Made by a program: the position numbers and the translations under genes. The notes below the pieces were generated by a model. The model saw nothing but the letters and a program-made list of their open reading frames with translations, did not search any database and was not told the DNA's origin. Below, piece after piece: positions 38,453 to 51,659 of a stretch of 64,000 bases of DNA (its first letter is position 1; every line of letters starts with the position of its first letter). Source of the stretch: Trochalopteron elliotii (taxonomy: Eukaryota > Chordata > Aves > Passeriformes > Leiothrichidae). The stretch lies in NCBI GenBank assembly GCA_024734555.1, contig JANPWX010000097.1, forward strand, positions 6,029,369 to 6,093,368. The letters run 5' to 3'.

Positions 38453-39690
38453 CAGTATCACAGAATATTTTGAGTTAGAAGGGACACACAAGAATCATTG
38501 AGTCCAACTCCTGGTCCTGCACAGCCCCAAGAGTGACACCATGTGACCAAGAGTATCATCCAAACTCTTCTTGCACTTTGTCAGGCTTAGTGCTGTCACC
38601 ACTTCCTTGGGGAGCCTGTTCTAGTGCCCAACCACCCTCTGGGTAAAGAACCTTTTTCTAGTATCTAAAACAGCTTCAGGCCATTCCCTCATATCTTGTC
38701 ACTGGTCACCACAGAGAAGAGATCAGTGGCTTCCCCTCCTCTTCCCCTCAGGAAGAAGTTGTAGACTGCAATGAAGTCTCCCCTCCAGGCTGAATAGACA
38801 AACTGACCTCAGCAGCTCCTCAAATGCCTTCCCCTCAAGGCCCTTCACCATCTTCACTACCCTCCTTTGGACATTTTCTAACAGTTCAATGTCTTTGTTA
38901 CATTGTGGCACCCAAACCTGCCCCCAGCACTCGAGGTGAGGCCGCCCCAGCTCAGAGCAGAGGGGACAATCCCCTCCCTTGCCCAGCTGTGATGCTGTGC
39001 CTGCTGCCCCCCAGGACAGGGCTGGCCCTCCTGGCTGCCAGGGCACTGCTGATTTGTGTTCAACTTGCCACTGAACAGGAGCCCCAGGTCCCTTTCCATG
39101 GAGCTGCTTTCCAGCATCCCATTACCCAGTCTGTCCATACATCCAGGGTTGCCTCATGCCAGGTGCAGAGTCCAGCACTTCCTCTGGTTGAACTTCATAT
39201 GGCTGGTGATTGCTCAGCCCTCCAATTTGTCAAGGTCTCTCTGCAGGACCTCCCAGCCCTCAAGGGAGTCAACAGCTTCTCACAGCTTTGTATCATTTGC
39301 AAACTTGCTCAGTATCCCTTCCAGTCCTGCATCCAAGTCATTTATGAAGATATTGAAGAGCAGAGGGCTGAGGATGGAGCCCTGTGGAATCCCACTAGTG
39401 ACAGGTCCCCAGTCTGATGTCACCCCATTCACTGTAACCCTTTATGCCTGACCCTTTGCACCAGCTGCTCACCCATCTCATGATGTGTTTATCCTGCCGT
39501 GTGCTGAACATTTAGTCCAGAAGGATCTTGTAAGAGACAGTATCAAAATCTTTACTGAAATCAAAAAAGATTACATTCCCTTGATCAATTTGGTGGGTTA
39601 TCCTGTCATAAAAGGAAATCAGGTGTGACAAGCAGGACTTCTCTCTCTCATGAAGCCATGCTGGCTGTGAGACAGGTCACTCATCAAATA
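38453..39690 (-). mobile_element. CR1 LINE, 5'-truncated, about 1.2 kb (minus strand)
   Basis: The 3' terminus lies at the left (TATCACAGAATATTTTGAG, 38456-). It is followed on the + strand by the inverted 3' UTR blocks (AGAAGGGACACACAAGAATCA, GGGGAGCCTGTTCTAGTGCC, GTAAAGAACCTTTTTCTAG) and then by reverse transcriptase-coding sequence up to the CATGAAGCCATGCTGGCTGTG block near 39650-39669, where recognisable homology stops. This is the typical 5'-truncated product of target-primed reverse transcription. It is the longest and best preserved CR1 copy in the window. The right boundary is approximate. Confidence 0.92.
38723..39690 (-). pseudogene. CR1 ORF2 remnant (reverse transcriptase C-terminal part)
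   Basis: Minus-strand frames inside the CR1 copy encode the C-terminal part of the CR1 ORF2 protein. One carries KDIELLENVQRRVVKMVKGL and LRSVCLFSLEGR (38723-39046), and an overlapping one in another frame carries LESSSMERDLGLLFSGKLN (about 39040-39110). Farther right, DRSP-like and STRQDKH-like pieces continue the protein up to about 39690. The frame is broken by shifts and stops, and the endonuclease and the catalytic part of the reverse transcriptase are missing, so it is dead. Such fragments are often mis-annotated as host genes in bird genomes. Confidence 0.85.
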
Positions 39691-42600
39691 CAAGCCTATC
39701 TGTGGGAAGAACATCATAGAATATATTGTCATCTCACATCAGTGGAATCCCATGTAAATAACAAAGTTATCATAGAGCAGAATGTGTCCCACAGACATCC
39801 ATCTCTTTGGGGAGGAAAGGGGTTACTTCCCCTTACCACTGCAAGTCATGTTGCTGAAGCAACTGCAGCACTTTCTTTCAGCTTGTTACAGCCAACTTTG
39901 AAAGTAATATACTTTTACAGTGAACAGAAACAGCTTGAAAACTACAACTACAGAAGATCTGAAGAATGAAAAGAATCATAACAACGTCTGAGTAGTACAA
40001 AAATGCTGAACGACCTTTCCCAAATTAGCAGCATCAATTTTTTCACAGCTGTACACACAGTTTAAGAGGTTTGGATTTGATCTCCAATCTGTTACATTAC
40101 AAGTAGCATGGTAGTATTCAGTGGAATTTGCAGGACTCTCCACAAGGGCTAAGAAACAGCCCAGGGAATCACTCTCAAGTGTTGCTGAAAAAGAGAAGCA
40201 AGAACTTTGTGATTGCCAGGTCTTAATGGAGATCCACTGAGGACATAGGTGATCAGGATGAGCAGAGACCACTCTAAAAAAAGTAATGCTGCCTTGAGAG
40301 ATGAACCACAATGAGGGAGAGTGTTTCTATTCTTTCCAACACAGTGGAAGTATTCCAGGGATTTGCAGTTTTAAAGGTGGTTTGTATTTTCAGTAAAATT
40401 GAACTGTGGAGTTTTCTGTCGACTAGAAATGTACATCAACTACAAGTAAGTTTAAAACAGAAAACACTCATCTAGCCAGAGCAGACACTCTCACACAACA
40501 ATTCCCAAGCCACTTTAATAAGCTGCAGTCAAAACTAATTGTATGGAGAAGTGCACAATCAGATTTAAGGTCTTGGAAGTGATGGAAAATCCATCATGAC
40601 TGCTACGACCCAGGAGCTAATCACCATTCCATTATAAAATCTGGCACTCTATTTCTAATATGAATTGGTCCAATTCCCCTATTACAGCTCATTAAAACTG
40701 CCATACTACAAATCTTCCTTTGTGTATTAAGATTGATATGTCACCTGAAGTCACCTCAATGGGTAAATTTGAGAGCTTACCTTTTATTCTGGGAGACTTA
40801 ATGAGTTTTCTACAACATTTTTCTCTCATCTCTTCCTTCCTAAATGGGTAAGAAACTTAGCACAGGATAGGGAACCCAGTAAAAGGCTGTATAATGGTGG
40901 AATGTGCTCTTCTATCCCTGCTCTGGATTCCTTCTGCTACACTCCCTTACAAGGACTGTAATAGCTACTCAGCCTCAGCATAAAACTAGGAGTACATGTT
41001 CAACCAACTACCCCTCAACCCCTGGCCCTTCCCTGCTATTTCTGAAATTTTCTTTCTCAAGATGCAGCCAGCCCCCATTATATAAGTGGGATCAACATCT
41101 TTGTGCTTCTGAAACACACATGCCTTCATTTTTCATGTGCAAGTGCTCCTAGTTTACAATGCAGCACCTTCATTTATTTTATCCCACCAATTTTATCATC
41201 TCCAAACTTCCATGCAATGCCTTATATTTTCTTCATGCTACAGAGGGAAACTAATTCTGTAGACGAAAGAATTACTTAATCTTCCTTAATCTCAAAAAAC
41301 TGCAAGCAAGACTGGCACATTTTCTGCACAAAAGATGACCAGCAGCATTAAGGAAAGCAGTGCTGCTATTGACAGACATGCCACAGTTCCACCAAGATAT
41401 CAAACACAGGCAAAAGGCTATTCCTCCATTCACTTCTCATAGCTTATTTCAGTTTATTTTGTTTTAAAAAAACAACTCAAGCCTCACAGTTCTTCTTTAA
41501 CTGAGGACACTGCCAAAAGTGCTATTTGGTGGCTACAATGTGCAATAAGCATACAAAATTCATAGCTAATTTTAATCATAAAGAGCTTAATTTTGGAGCT
41601 ATGTATGCTCTGGTACTTACTAGGAGCATAGGATATCTAGGAAAGAAGTAAGAGGAGAAAAATTACTATCACCTTTATTATGAACTATGCTCCGAAACAG
41701 CTTTTTTTATTAATACAGACTTTTCAAAATCACATGAGCTTTTTAAAAAAGAGGAATGTTACTGTTTCTGATGAGACTTTTGTTGTGGTTGGGTTTTGCT
41801 TGTTTGTTTTAATGCCACTTTTGACAGAAAGTTCCTCAGCAAAGTCAGAATTGGTCTTCTACCACATCTGAATTTTTAGGATAGGAAAATACAAAGAAAT
41901 GTATAGAATCTATTGTCCGTCTGTCACTATTTTAAGTGTATCTTGCCACCAGTTCTCTCTTCCAAATTATGTTCCACAACACATGAAGAAGACTGGAGGA
42001 GCAGAATGAAAGAAACTGATTACCTTGAACAAAAATTTTCACTGATTTGCATTCCTCTCAATATGAATGTTTCAAGCAGAATATTTTTCTAAAGTCTGCT
42101 TTTCTCCAGATAATTATTTTCCTTCCATGTCGCATAAATAATTCTTCTCCAGAGTCAAGGACAGCATTCTCTTTTCTAGACAGTTATAGACATCTTGTTA
42201 GCAACTCAGCCAGTCTGGTATCAGGATCCTCCAAACCTGGACCAATATTGTAGTTCCTGGGGACTCACTGCTTTCCAGTTTTCCTGGGCACTTCAGTGTA
42301 TGTTCATGTTTAAAATACTCCTACACTGGTGTGGCTTCAATGCAGAGAAAGAGGTAGCACAACAGCTCAGATGATCCCTACTGTACAACCCTAAGAACCC
42401 AATGTGTCAGATTGGCAATGGCAAGGAGAGACAGAAGCTGGGATACAATCTTAGAGGTCCTCTGTCTGCCTAAATCTGCTCCTCCATCTCACAGGACAAA
42501 ATATACAGAAGAGAGGTTCTTACAATTCTACACGAATAAAAGGCAGGGAATAGAAGATGATTTTCTGCCATCCCGTCAGACCACAACCAAACTTTCTGCT

Positions 42601-45600
42601 CAGCTTCTCTCCAGAGGCTACATTCTGTCTCTTATTTTTGGCTTTAGTGATGCTGTAAAATGCATAGTCTATTGCCAGGCATAAGAGAAGGAAGCAATTT
42701 TAAAACTGATTCTGTGTGAAAAGAAGAACAAAGAGAAACCAAAGAAACCAACTTTTCACACACCACAATTATTCCAGAATTCCACATACATCCAGTGCAC
42801 CATAAGCTATAATTGTGCGATAAACTATAATTCATGGCTTTTTTAATTTCTAAGCACAGGAAATCCTCTTTCCTTGTACCCTGTCCTCTCCTTGCCTTGC
42901 TTCTACTCTTGGCTGGGAGAAGCAATTCAATATAAGAAGCATCAAAGGAATAAGAAGTCAGAGTTCAGTGGTTTCTACAAGATAATCGGTGCCTCACACT
43001 TGCTAGAAACTAAGATGAGAGGATTTAAAAAAACCCCAAATCCATAGTTTTGAAGTAGTAAGTAGTTCAGAAAAAGTTGCTTTGTGGAGACAGAAAATCA
43101 TTTTCCCATGGGTTTAATCACATGTTTTAGGGTTCAGCATCTTCCTGAGAAGCCTTTATGATGAACAAGTCAATACCTACAACAATCTGGAAGATAGATC
43201 TAAAACTTCAGGTACAAAATTAAAGATTGCATTTTTCAGTAAGAAAATACAGCAATCCAGCAAAAGTTTTAACAGTGCAAGTGGTGAGAGACTGCTTACA
43301 GTAAGTGACATTGTGCTTGTGCACTACTCATAACCTCTGCAATTGTTTAAGTATGTGCAATACTTAGGGATTATTCTGGCAAAACAGCAAAAGCCTCAGT
43401 AACTCCTACGGACTCCTTTTTAATTCCTCTTGATGTCCATAAAAGTAAATTGAATAATGAGCAGTGTTCTCCATGCTGTGATCTCTGCTGGATTCAGTCC
43501 AATTTATATGTCATTGTGAATTACTGACACACTGTAGCAGTAATTTTCTGTGTATGATAAAGATAAAACACAACATGTAATTTGTTGACTCATTCTCAAA
43601 AATCAATTAATCTTCTTAAATGCTGTTTGCTTTGGGGAAAAAGTAACAAGGAAAAAAAATAATGTCATGATGAAGTTATTCAAGTATTAGTGTCACCATT
43701 ATGGAAAAAAGTGGTCAAAATATATTGCCTAATGCTCACATTTGTGTGAAAGTGCACTTAGAGCCATGAAAATTGACAGGCTAGAGACACTGTTACAAGG
43801 TTAAAAAATTCTATACATTCAAGGAAATAATTTAGAATCTGCACTGGTGGCTCCGTCCTGACCTGTAAACCTCTGACTCCGTACACTGAATGTCTCAGCT
43901 GAAAAAAATAAGACTGCTCATTAGAAAATGAACTTTCCTAATACTGACCTGGATAACCAAGAAAGGTTTAAAATAACTTGCTATTCCAGGAAAAAGAAGG
44001 AACTGAATTTAATATGACTTGAGTGAGGAGAGGCAAATGGAAGAGTGGCCTATGGAGGTTGTGTGCAGTTTGTTCACTGTTTTGAACGTCGGTGTTTACA
44101 CTGTTTACGTTGGGAACTGGGGTAGATCCAAGAAGGTCCAAGGTCTACATGCTGAGAACTCCTAAGAATATGATGTATGGAGTGGAGAGCACCGAAGTTG
44201 TTTCCATTTTATTTCACTCAATTACACAATATGGCTATCTGTGTTCTTTCCTTTAAATGTTCCTTTTCCACTTCAATGAAAACCTTCCAGCATTTCAAAC
44301 TGCAATACTTCTATGCAGATAATTATATTCAGCATATTAGGAAAGTCTTCCCCTACTGACAAGATAATCCTCATCAAATCAAACTGGTTTTATGGATTCC
44401 ACAAGCCAAATAGGATGTCACATTGAAGTCAGACTTCTTAAGGGGAACAGCAGCCTTTCAATCTACCAATATTTTCATTATGCCTCACCATAGAAAAGCA
44501 ACTTGAGCCACACACTGCAAACAAGAGTGAAATTAATTTGGGGATTTACTTAGACTGGTAAAGAATATTTTTTAAACTGTAAACAGACATCTGTTTTGAT
44601 AGTGACAACCATTCATTAGCCTTGGTGTTTGCCAGCATAGTGCAGCAGATGTTATTTTCTTGTTATATATTTTCATAAGATGCGGTCATTGTTTAAGCTA
44701 CCTTCTAACAAGGACTCAGAATCAAATTGAACTGGTTAGATTAAAAATGGAATGTTATTCTCCAATGTGAATTAATTACAATGACACACTGAAGTGAGAA
44801 GAAATAATTCATGTTCTGCAAATAGCTGCAAAATGGTTGCAATGTTAACCTTTGGCTGATCTTTATGCACAAGTGGAAATAACAATATACTGATAACGCT
44901 TGTTATTGTGTCTCTGAGCATTCTCTTACAACATAGATGTGTGGATAAATAATGTGTATTTGACAGAAGCACACACATCTGTGCACATATAAACACAGTC
45001 AGGTATTTAAATTTTGGAAGTTTGTCCCAGCGAACACATTAAGCGGGAAAAAACAAAATAATACAAATAAACAGGAAATCTCTGGCTTTTCTCTGTCTCT
45101 CTAAACTGCCAAGCAGTCCAGATTCAGACAGCTTCCAATTTCTGTTCAGATACAACAAATGGTGAGATGTAATTGAGAAATTTATCCTCATGTTATTGCA
45201 TTTTAACAGCACAGAATGGTAAACCTATGTTAGGTCTCTCTAGATTTGACTGGTTCATCTGATAACAATCTGAAGTGCTCATTTGGACTGAATTTTAAAT
45301 TCCTGAAGGTTCATCTATCAGCAGCTTATAGACTGCAGGAATAAGAACACTATTTACTTTACATTTTGTTTTTCTTATCTTTCTTTTTTTTCCCCTGAAT
45401 TTGCTACTTGTGAAAGGTCCAAAATTACTGTAACTGGAGACTAGACAGGATAAAAAGATGTTCTCTTTATCACCAGAAAAACTGCCTTACCTTATCCTCT
45501 CAACACAACTTCAGTCTGGAACTTAAAACCAGCTGCTACATTCTAACTACAAACATGTCTTTAATCATTGTGCTTTTAACAGAAACTTTATGGCCCAGTT

Positions 45601-48600
45601 TGAGACTCTCTCTTCAGCATTCAAGGAACACAAAATATGAAAAGAATTCTACAGCTAAGGACAAGACAAAGCTTGTAGGTCAATGTAAGTTATTTTGTTA
45701 GACCAAGAGGTACAGCTTTTTGAAAAACTTGAATAAGCTTTCAGACATGCAATCCTTTCTCAGGGTATGAAATACATAATAGAAGCAGCCTATTTGAGAA
45801 CTATATGACAACAAGGAAACCTGAGAACTGTGACAATTACAACAAATCATCACAAGACCATTGAAGACACTAAATTGTGCTATTTGAAATTGAGGCTAGG
45901 CAAGATAATGGCAGCAGCCAAGTTAATCATGACATCTCTTTCCTAAGAGACCACTGCTATTAGCCCTACAATAAAAAAAAGCACATGACTAAAAGCTAGT
46001 TCATGTCCCAGGCTGTGCACCTATGCTATTCTGTTACTATCTGTAAAACTGTAGTATCAGCTTTCTACCTGTTCCACCAGACCAGGCTCACTCCAATTAG
46101 ATTAATCTGTGTAAATCACATTTAGAACTTCAAAGGAAAGCATTGTAAAATACAACGGATTGTATAATGAATAGCACTTGAAAGAAAAGCATAAAGAACA
46201 TACAGTGTTAAGCCCCAAATATCCACAATTATCTGACCATCAGGTTTTGCCTCCAGCCAGAGTTCCGAACAAAACTTTGGAAGAAAACAGTGGAAACAGA
46301 AATCATGGATGACATAACAGGAATGGACCTGAACACCATTTCATTTACTGAGGTCAGTGGACTGCAAGATCTGATCAAGTACAGGTGAGAAGGGGAAAGA
46401 GCACACTTGTAGTCTAAAGAGCTCCTTGCCTTCCAAGTCCAGAAACCCTATCAGCCTGTGTGGAGGACACAGGGGTCAGACTTGCAGGCTCAGGGGCAGC
46501 AGCAAGCCTGATGTCTCACACTGATGGGATGTAACTGCAATCACCCAGAGTTTCCAGCCTTTGAGGCAGGAAGCTTGAGTGTAAGGTAAAGCCCATCTTT
46601 TGTTTGGATTGCAGTTGCCAGGAAGGAATGACTTTACAGCAGCATTAATTATAAGGCAGGAAGGAACAACAACAGCAAAAACATCCCCAAGAATAAAAAT
46701 TTTAAAAATGCAGAAGAGGGCAATAGGATTCAAGAGACAACATAAGAAGTTAGTAGAAGGACAAAATGCAGGATATATATGTGTGTGTCAGTGCCTGTGC
46801 ACTACTAGCACTTCCCATAAGACATAGCTATTAGCCAGAACTTGGCTTACTATTGACCATGGTACCTTGAGACATCAGTGACTGGTATTCTCAGGGAACA
46901 TTTAGTATCACTGCTCACTAGGCATGATGCTTAAATGTCATTCTATCCCTTGAGGAATTATATGCCAAACTTCAGATGTAAATTACTTTAAGTAGTGATA
47001 TATTCTTTGTATGCTGCTTTGATTGATACAGGTATTATAACAGTTAATAGCACCTACTGTAAAAGGTGCTGGGACCAGTTTGTGCTGGTTTGAAGAATGG
47101 TTAGTTGTGGGATCCAGGGTTCTCAGTTTTTTCACTTTAAATAAAACTCCAAAACATTAGGATGAAAAAGGAGGAAAAGCACTGAAGAACCAGCACTAGG
47201 AAAGAGTGTCAGAAGTATATTTAAGACTCTCCAAGCAGCATTCTGGTTTTTATAGCAGTAGTGATAATGGTCTTACACTTAGAGAGAATCTTTCATCCAG
47301 AAGGATTCATTTATGGGCTTTGTGCATACCATGGGAATAAGTGTCTTCTCTTCTGCCAACTTACAGTGGGAAAAGCTGTTTACACTTCTGGAGGAAAATG
47401 TTGTGTTACGAGAATTGCTACATCCCAAACAAAATGGGTTAGGACAGGCAATGCCAAGTGCTACAACAGTTAAGTACAAAACATAGTGGGGAAGTTGAAG
47501 AAACAGAACATAAATAATCAAAACCATGTTCTAGTCAGGATGCTGAGACTAACAGAGTAACTTCCAAAATGTATCATGGGATCAGTCATCCAATTTGTTT
47601 TTAAATCCCCTTTGGACCTTTTGGCCCTCCCTTTGTTTCTCTCAATGTATACTCATACAGGCTGCTCTCTAAAACATTGGCAACCATCAAGCTGAACTTG
47701 ACAGTGCTGTTTCCAGGTAAGTTACATAAAAAGTTGGTAACTGCTAGCTTTTTAATGCTATCCAATGTAAAACAAGAAGGATTTAAAATCAAATAATGTG
47801 AACAAAAAGCATTTATAGAATAACATTTGTATTTTAAATGCATTTGGGTAATTCTCACTAGGTCCAACTACACTCTTTAATTCAATTTGTGTCTTGGTCC
47901 CATCATCCTTACTTACATAAGCAAAGGTGGAAAGGAACAGGACTGCCCATAGAGATAACAGGAGCAAATTCAGGACTTCTGCTGAGTCCTGAAAAGAAGG
48001 AAGACAAAAAGAAAGGTAATATGAAAATTATGCACCACTACACCAACCAACCAACCAACCAACCAACCAACCAACCAACCAACCAACCAACCAACCAACC
48101 AACCAACCCACCTACCTATAAAGGCGCTGCCCCCCTTCCGTTCAGGTTGGGAACTCAGGAAAAGAGCACAGAAAGGATGGTTCTTGTTACTCATTCAGCA
48201 CAACACTAGTCTGATGTTTTCATTTGTTGGTAAAGAGACTTATGACTGAGGGGAAGAAGAGTATCTTAATGAGCCTTAACTGTTTCCCTCATGTCCATGT
48301 TTTCTTCTCATGGTCTCCCTGATTAAGAAAGGTACTTTTGTCACATAATCTCTCATTAACTCAACAAGTCAGATCAGTCAGCTTCCCTTTCAACACGATA
48401 ATGCGGAGGTGATCTGTAGGTGTTACTTTCCAAAATTTAATTTCCAACAATTAGACTTAATTCAAGGTTAACACTGATTTCTCCCCCTACGGAATAGAAA
48501 AAATAATAAACGGGGAGAAATTTCCTAGCATAAAGGTAGGTATTTTCAAACTAAATTAAAAGGAGGGAGCCTTCCACCACCCCTAGGAAGAGGCCGTGAC

Positions 48601-50717
48601 ATTGCTGGTTCATGAACACGCAACAGTGGCAAGGCTGAATACAAACCTACGTACTTGCAGAATGATGGCCAACCTCTGATACAAGGCCATGAGGCAGAAA
48701 TCCACTCTTTATTACATTTTATGTGTTAAATGCATTGCCTTGCTAAATCTACACACTTGGTGTTGATCCACTTGCTTCACTCCTGAAAGATTTCTACTTG
48801 AAAAACACCTGAGCTACAAATGGACTCCAAATATCAGTCAGGCAGACAAAGCACATGTTATGAACAAGTAAATAACAAGCTTTTTTTCTGGGAAGAAAAC
48901 AAATCATTAGTTCCTGGCAAGGAGGAAAATCATTGTTTCCAGCAACCAAGACTTCAGAACAACAATCTAAAACTGATGAATCAGAATTTGTAATGACACA
49001 AACAGAATTATACACAGCCCTCTACAAGGGTTTATAGGAGAAATTAAACTTAACTACATTACCAGTAACATGACAAATGCAGCTATGCTAAAAAACACAT
49101 TAAAAAAATGGTAACTAAAGAAAGTTGTAACCACGAAGATGGCTTTATCATTAAAAAAATTAATTTCATCCATCTGATTGCTCAAATTACATTTTTTCTC
49201 AGTAATATTGAGCTGAATTGGCTATTCAGAATTGTCAATACCATTAACTGCTAATGCTGAAACAGGGTTTTATTTTTCACATCAAGAAACACATGATTGA
49301 CAGCCATGCCAGAGATTGTATAGATTTTAGCACAGGAGAGACTGTTTGTTTACTCTCTGTGACTTTCCTCTTTGTGGCAGGGCAAAAACATAAGTGGCAC
49401 TAGAAGGAATTTATTCAGCAGGCAAATTTCTTTCCCTTGTTCTTTTCTTGGTAGAAAAAGAAGAAATAGAAAAATAACTACAAGAGACTTAATTTTCTTG
49501 GGAAAATGTTATAATAAGCACAGGGGTACAGGATGTTCCTTTTAACACCACAGGTGAGGATGAGGATGCAACAAAGAAATATACAGCCATTTTTTTGATA
49601 ATGACACTAATGTAAGTAAACATAGTATCAGATTAGTAGAACAGCCTCATGTTTCTAGAACAAAGACATACCAAGATTCACTGGCTGAAATCCAAAGTTA
49701 GGAAAATATGACCAGAAAGAGAAATGCACATTTTAAATGAAGATAATAAACTACTGGGCTATTTGATTGAAATGTATTGGCAGATTCCTCAGCATCCCAC
49801 TTGGACCTTCAAATGACCACAATGCATTAGACTTCACACAGAATAAATGGGCACTATTTCCTGGCATCTGATATAACACAGATATGAGTACCTATCCATA
49901 ATGGTCTCTGCTGACCCTGAATGATCAAAAACCTTAATCCAAACTAAATATACAAAAGAACAAGAAAACTATTTATGGCAGCTTTTTATGCAGCCTTCTG
50001 ACAGCTTCATTTATGCTGATTAGTATTTTACTGGATAATAAAATCTAACTTGAAGTAATTTCAAGGTATCACTAGTGTGAATAAGGCTGGAAAAATTGGA
50101 AACTTCCTGTTTTAGGGAAATTAGATTTTGTAGTTATGCTGTCTCTCCATTTCTTCAGACTTTATAACCTTTGAAAGTAATAACTAATTTAAAAAACAAA
50201 TGGGATACTAAGTGTCTGAGAAATTAAATTCTTGAAGCTGATGGCCCAGGCATATAATCTACTTTTCCTCATTGTCTGCAAGGATTATACTATTGACATA
50301 TCCACGTCTGGAGACTTACTCCAAGAATGTGGCGTCTGATCCTGGCAAAAAACCAGTCATGTTTCACAGATCTCCTAGATTTTATTAGAGCATATGGAAA
50401 TAGATAATCTGAATGAAAAGTTAATTTGGGTTTCCACCAGGCCTTTGAAAGGCCACTCACCTAAAGCCATAGAAGAGCCAAACTGCCATGGAATAATCTT
50501 ACTACAGATAAATAATTGCATAAAATACAAGAAAGAAAGAAAATGTAGGGGCAAATGGACATTTTTCATAACGATAAAGTTCATCACCAGATATCCATTG
50601 GCATCCACACTAAGGGCTACTTTATTCAACATCATCACAAATTATATAGAGGAGAGTAGACAGCAAAGTGACAAAGATTGCAACTGATGCTAAATTAGTC
50701 AGAAGCTGAATAGCAAA
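39691..50717. other. Intergenic, no gene seen
   Basis: About 11 kb of AT-rich DNA with only short overlapping frames. It contains a (CCAA)n microsatellite at 48043-48108 and several A/T tracts. Segments near 44.5-44.8 kb and 49.2-49.4 kb have a dense homeobox/forkhead-like word content; the second is listed as a finding. No exon or RNA gene was recognised. Confidence 0.55.
48043..48108 (+). repeat. (CCAA)n tetranucleotide microsatellite
   Basis: About 16 near-perfect copies of CCAA, with slight decay at the right end (CCCACCTACC). It is open in several frames, giving a Pro-Thr-Asn-Gln repeat on the + strand and a Val-Gly-Trp-Leu repeat on the minus strand. This explains two long-looking open frames here. 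Probably length-polymorphic. Confidence 0.95.
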
Positions 50718-51285
50718 TTACAGATTCATAGAATTGTTAAGGTTGAAATAGACCTTTCAGATCAAGTCCAATCACCAAGCTAGCACCACTGCTGTATTCA
50801 CCATTAAAACACGTCTCCCGATTCCATAACCACATTTTTTGGATGTGGTGACTCCAATACTTCCCTAGGCAGTTTGTTCCAACGCTTGACAACTTTTTCT
50901 GTGACGAAATTTTTCCAAACATCCAACCTAAACTTCCCTTAGTGCAGCTTGAGGCCACTTCCTCCTGGTCTATCACTTGTTGCCTGGGAGACCAACCCCC
51001 ACCTGGCCATCCAGCCAATCCTCTACTCAGCACAGAATACACCCATCCATATACACTGTGGGAAGCCATTTCTCCATGAGAATGCTGTGGAGGACAGTAC
51101 CCAAGGCTTTACTGAAGTTTAGGTAGACAACACCCACAGCCTTTCCCTCTTCCAATAAGTGGGTCACCTGGTCACGGGAGTAGATCAGGTTGGTCAAGTA
51201 GGACCTGCATTTCATAAATCCATGCTGGCTGGGCCTGATCTCTGGCTATCCTGTTCATGTTGCATGAAATGAATCTGGGTGAATC
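50718..51285 (-). mobile_element. CR1 LINE fragment with internal deletion (minus strand)
   Basis: The + strand starts with GATTCATAGAATTGTTAAGG (inverted 3' end). The 3' UTR blocks follow: CCCTAGGCAGTTTGTTCCAACG, TTTTTCCAAACATCCAACC, and CTTGAGGCCACTTCCTCC. At about 50985-51015 the text jumps to reverse transcriptase-derived sequence (ATCCAGCCAATCCTCTACTC, CCAAGGCTTTACTGAAGTTT, ATAAATCCATGCTGGCTGGG). Roughly the CR1 segment between the 3' UTR and the C-terminal third of ORF2 is missing. The frame left over is not intact. The right end fades into a TA/TG simple repeat. Confidence 0.88.
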
Positions 51286-51287
51286 CA

Positions 51288-51333
51288 TATTATGTGTATA
51301 TATATGTGTGTGTGTGTAAACATATATATATAT
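51288..51333 (+). repeat. TA/TG simple repeat
   Basis: An alternating tract of ATATTATGTG, (TA)n, (TG)n and (AT)n units lying between the CR1 fragment and the LTR. It probably expanded at the junction of the two elements. Confidence 0.85.
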
Positions 51334-51659
51334 TGCTGGTTTTGGGCAGGACAGGGTTAATTTTTGCAGCAACCAGGAGGAATATGGCTGAGGGGGCATG
51401 GCCAGGACCCTGATGTTATTCTGTACCACCTCACCTCATTGCCAGCCATAGGAAAGGAACTCTCTTGCTCTTCTGGAGAGAAGGGGTTCCTTCCTGTTGA
51501 AAAAATGTGGATGGGGAAGATATTTTGCCTTTTGTGCCTCCAATTCTCACCTCCATCTGCTGCATTGAGAAGGTGGGGGGGACATGGGGGAGTGAGGGAG
51601 AGCAGCAGTGTGGTTTGGAGAGTCTCAGAATTGGGGAGTACCATTCCTAAGCTACAACA
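51334..51659 (+). mobile_element. Probable endogenous retrovirus solo LTR (ERVL-like)
   Basis: It begins TGCTGGTTTTGGGCAGGACA and GGGTTAATTTTTGCAGCA, which resembles the start of a well-known family of bird ERVL LTRs. GGCCAGGACCCTGATGTTAT and TCTGTACCACCTCACCTCAT then match the middle of that family. It ends with CA at 51658-51659, giving TG...CA termini and about 326 bases. No gag, pol or env frame follows, so it would be a solo LTR. I cannot see a clear target-site duplication because the left flank is simple repeat. The sequence to about 51930 could belong to the same LTR if the end is misplaced. The open frames across it are not host genes. Confidence 0.55.

Noticed and set aside
38824..39417. 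197-codon + strand open frame, the longest in the window
   Set aside because: It is antisense to the CR1 ORF2 remnant and has no recognisable domain.
47889..48209. Pro-Thr-Asn-Gln repeat protein (+) and Val-Gly-Trp-Leu repeat protein (-)
   Set aside because: Both are read-through of the (CCAA)n microsatellite, with no conserved flanks or splice structure.
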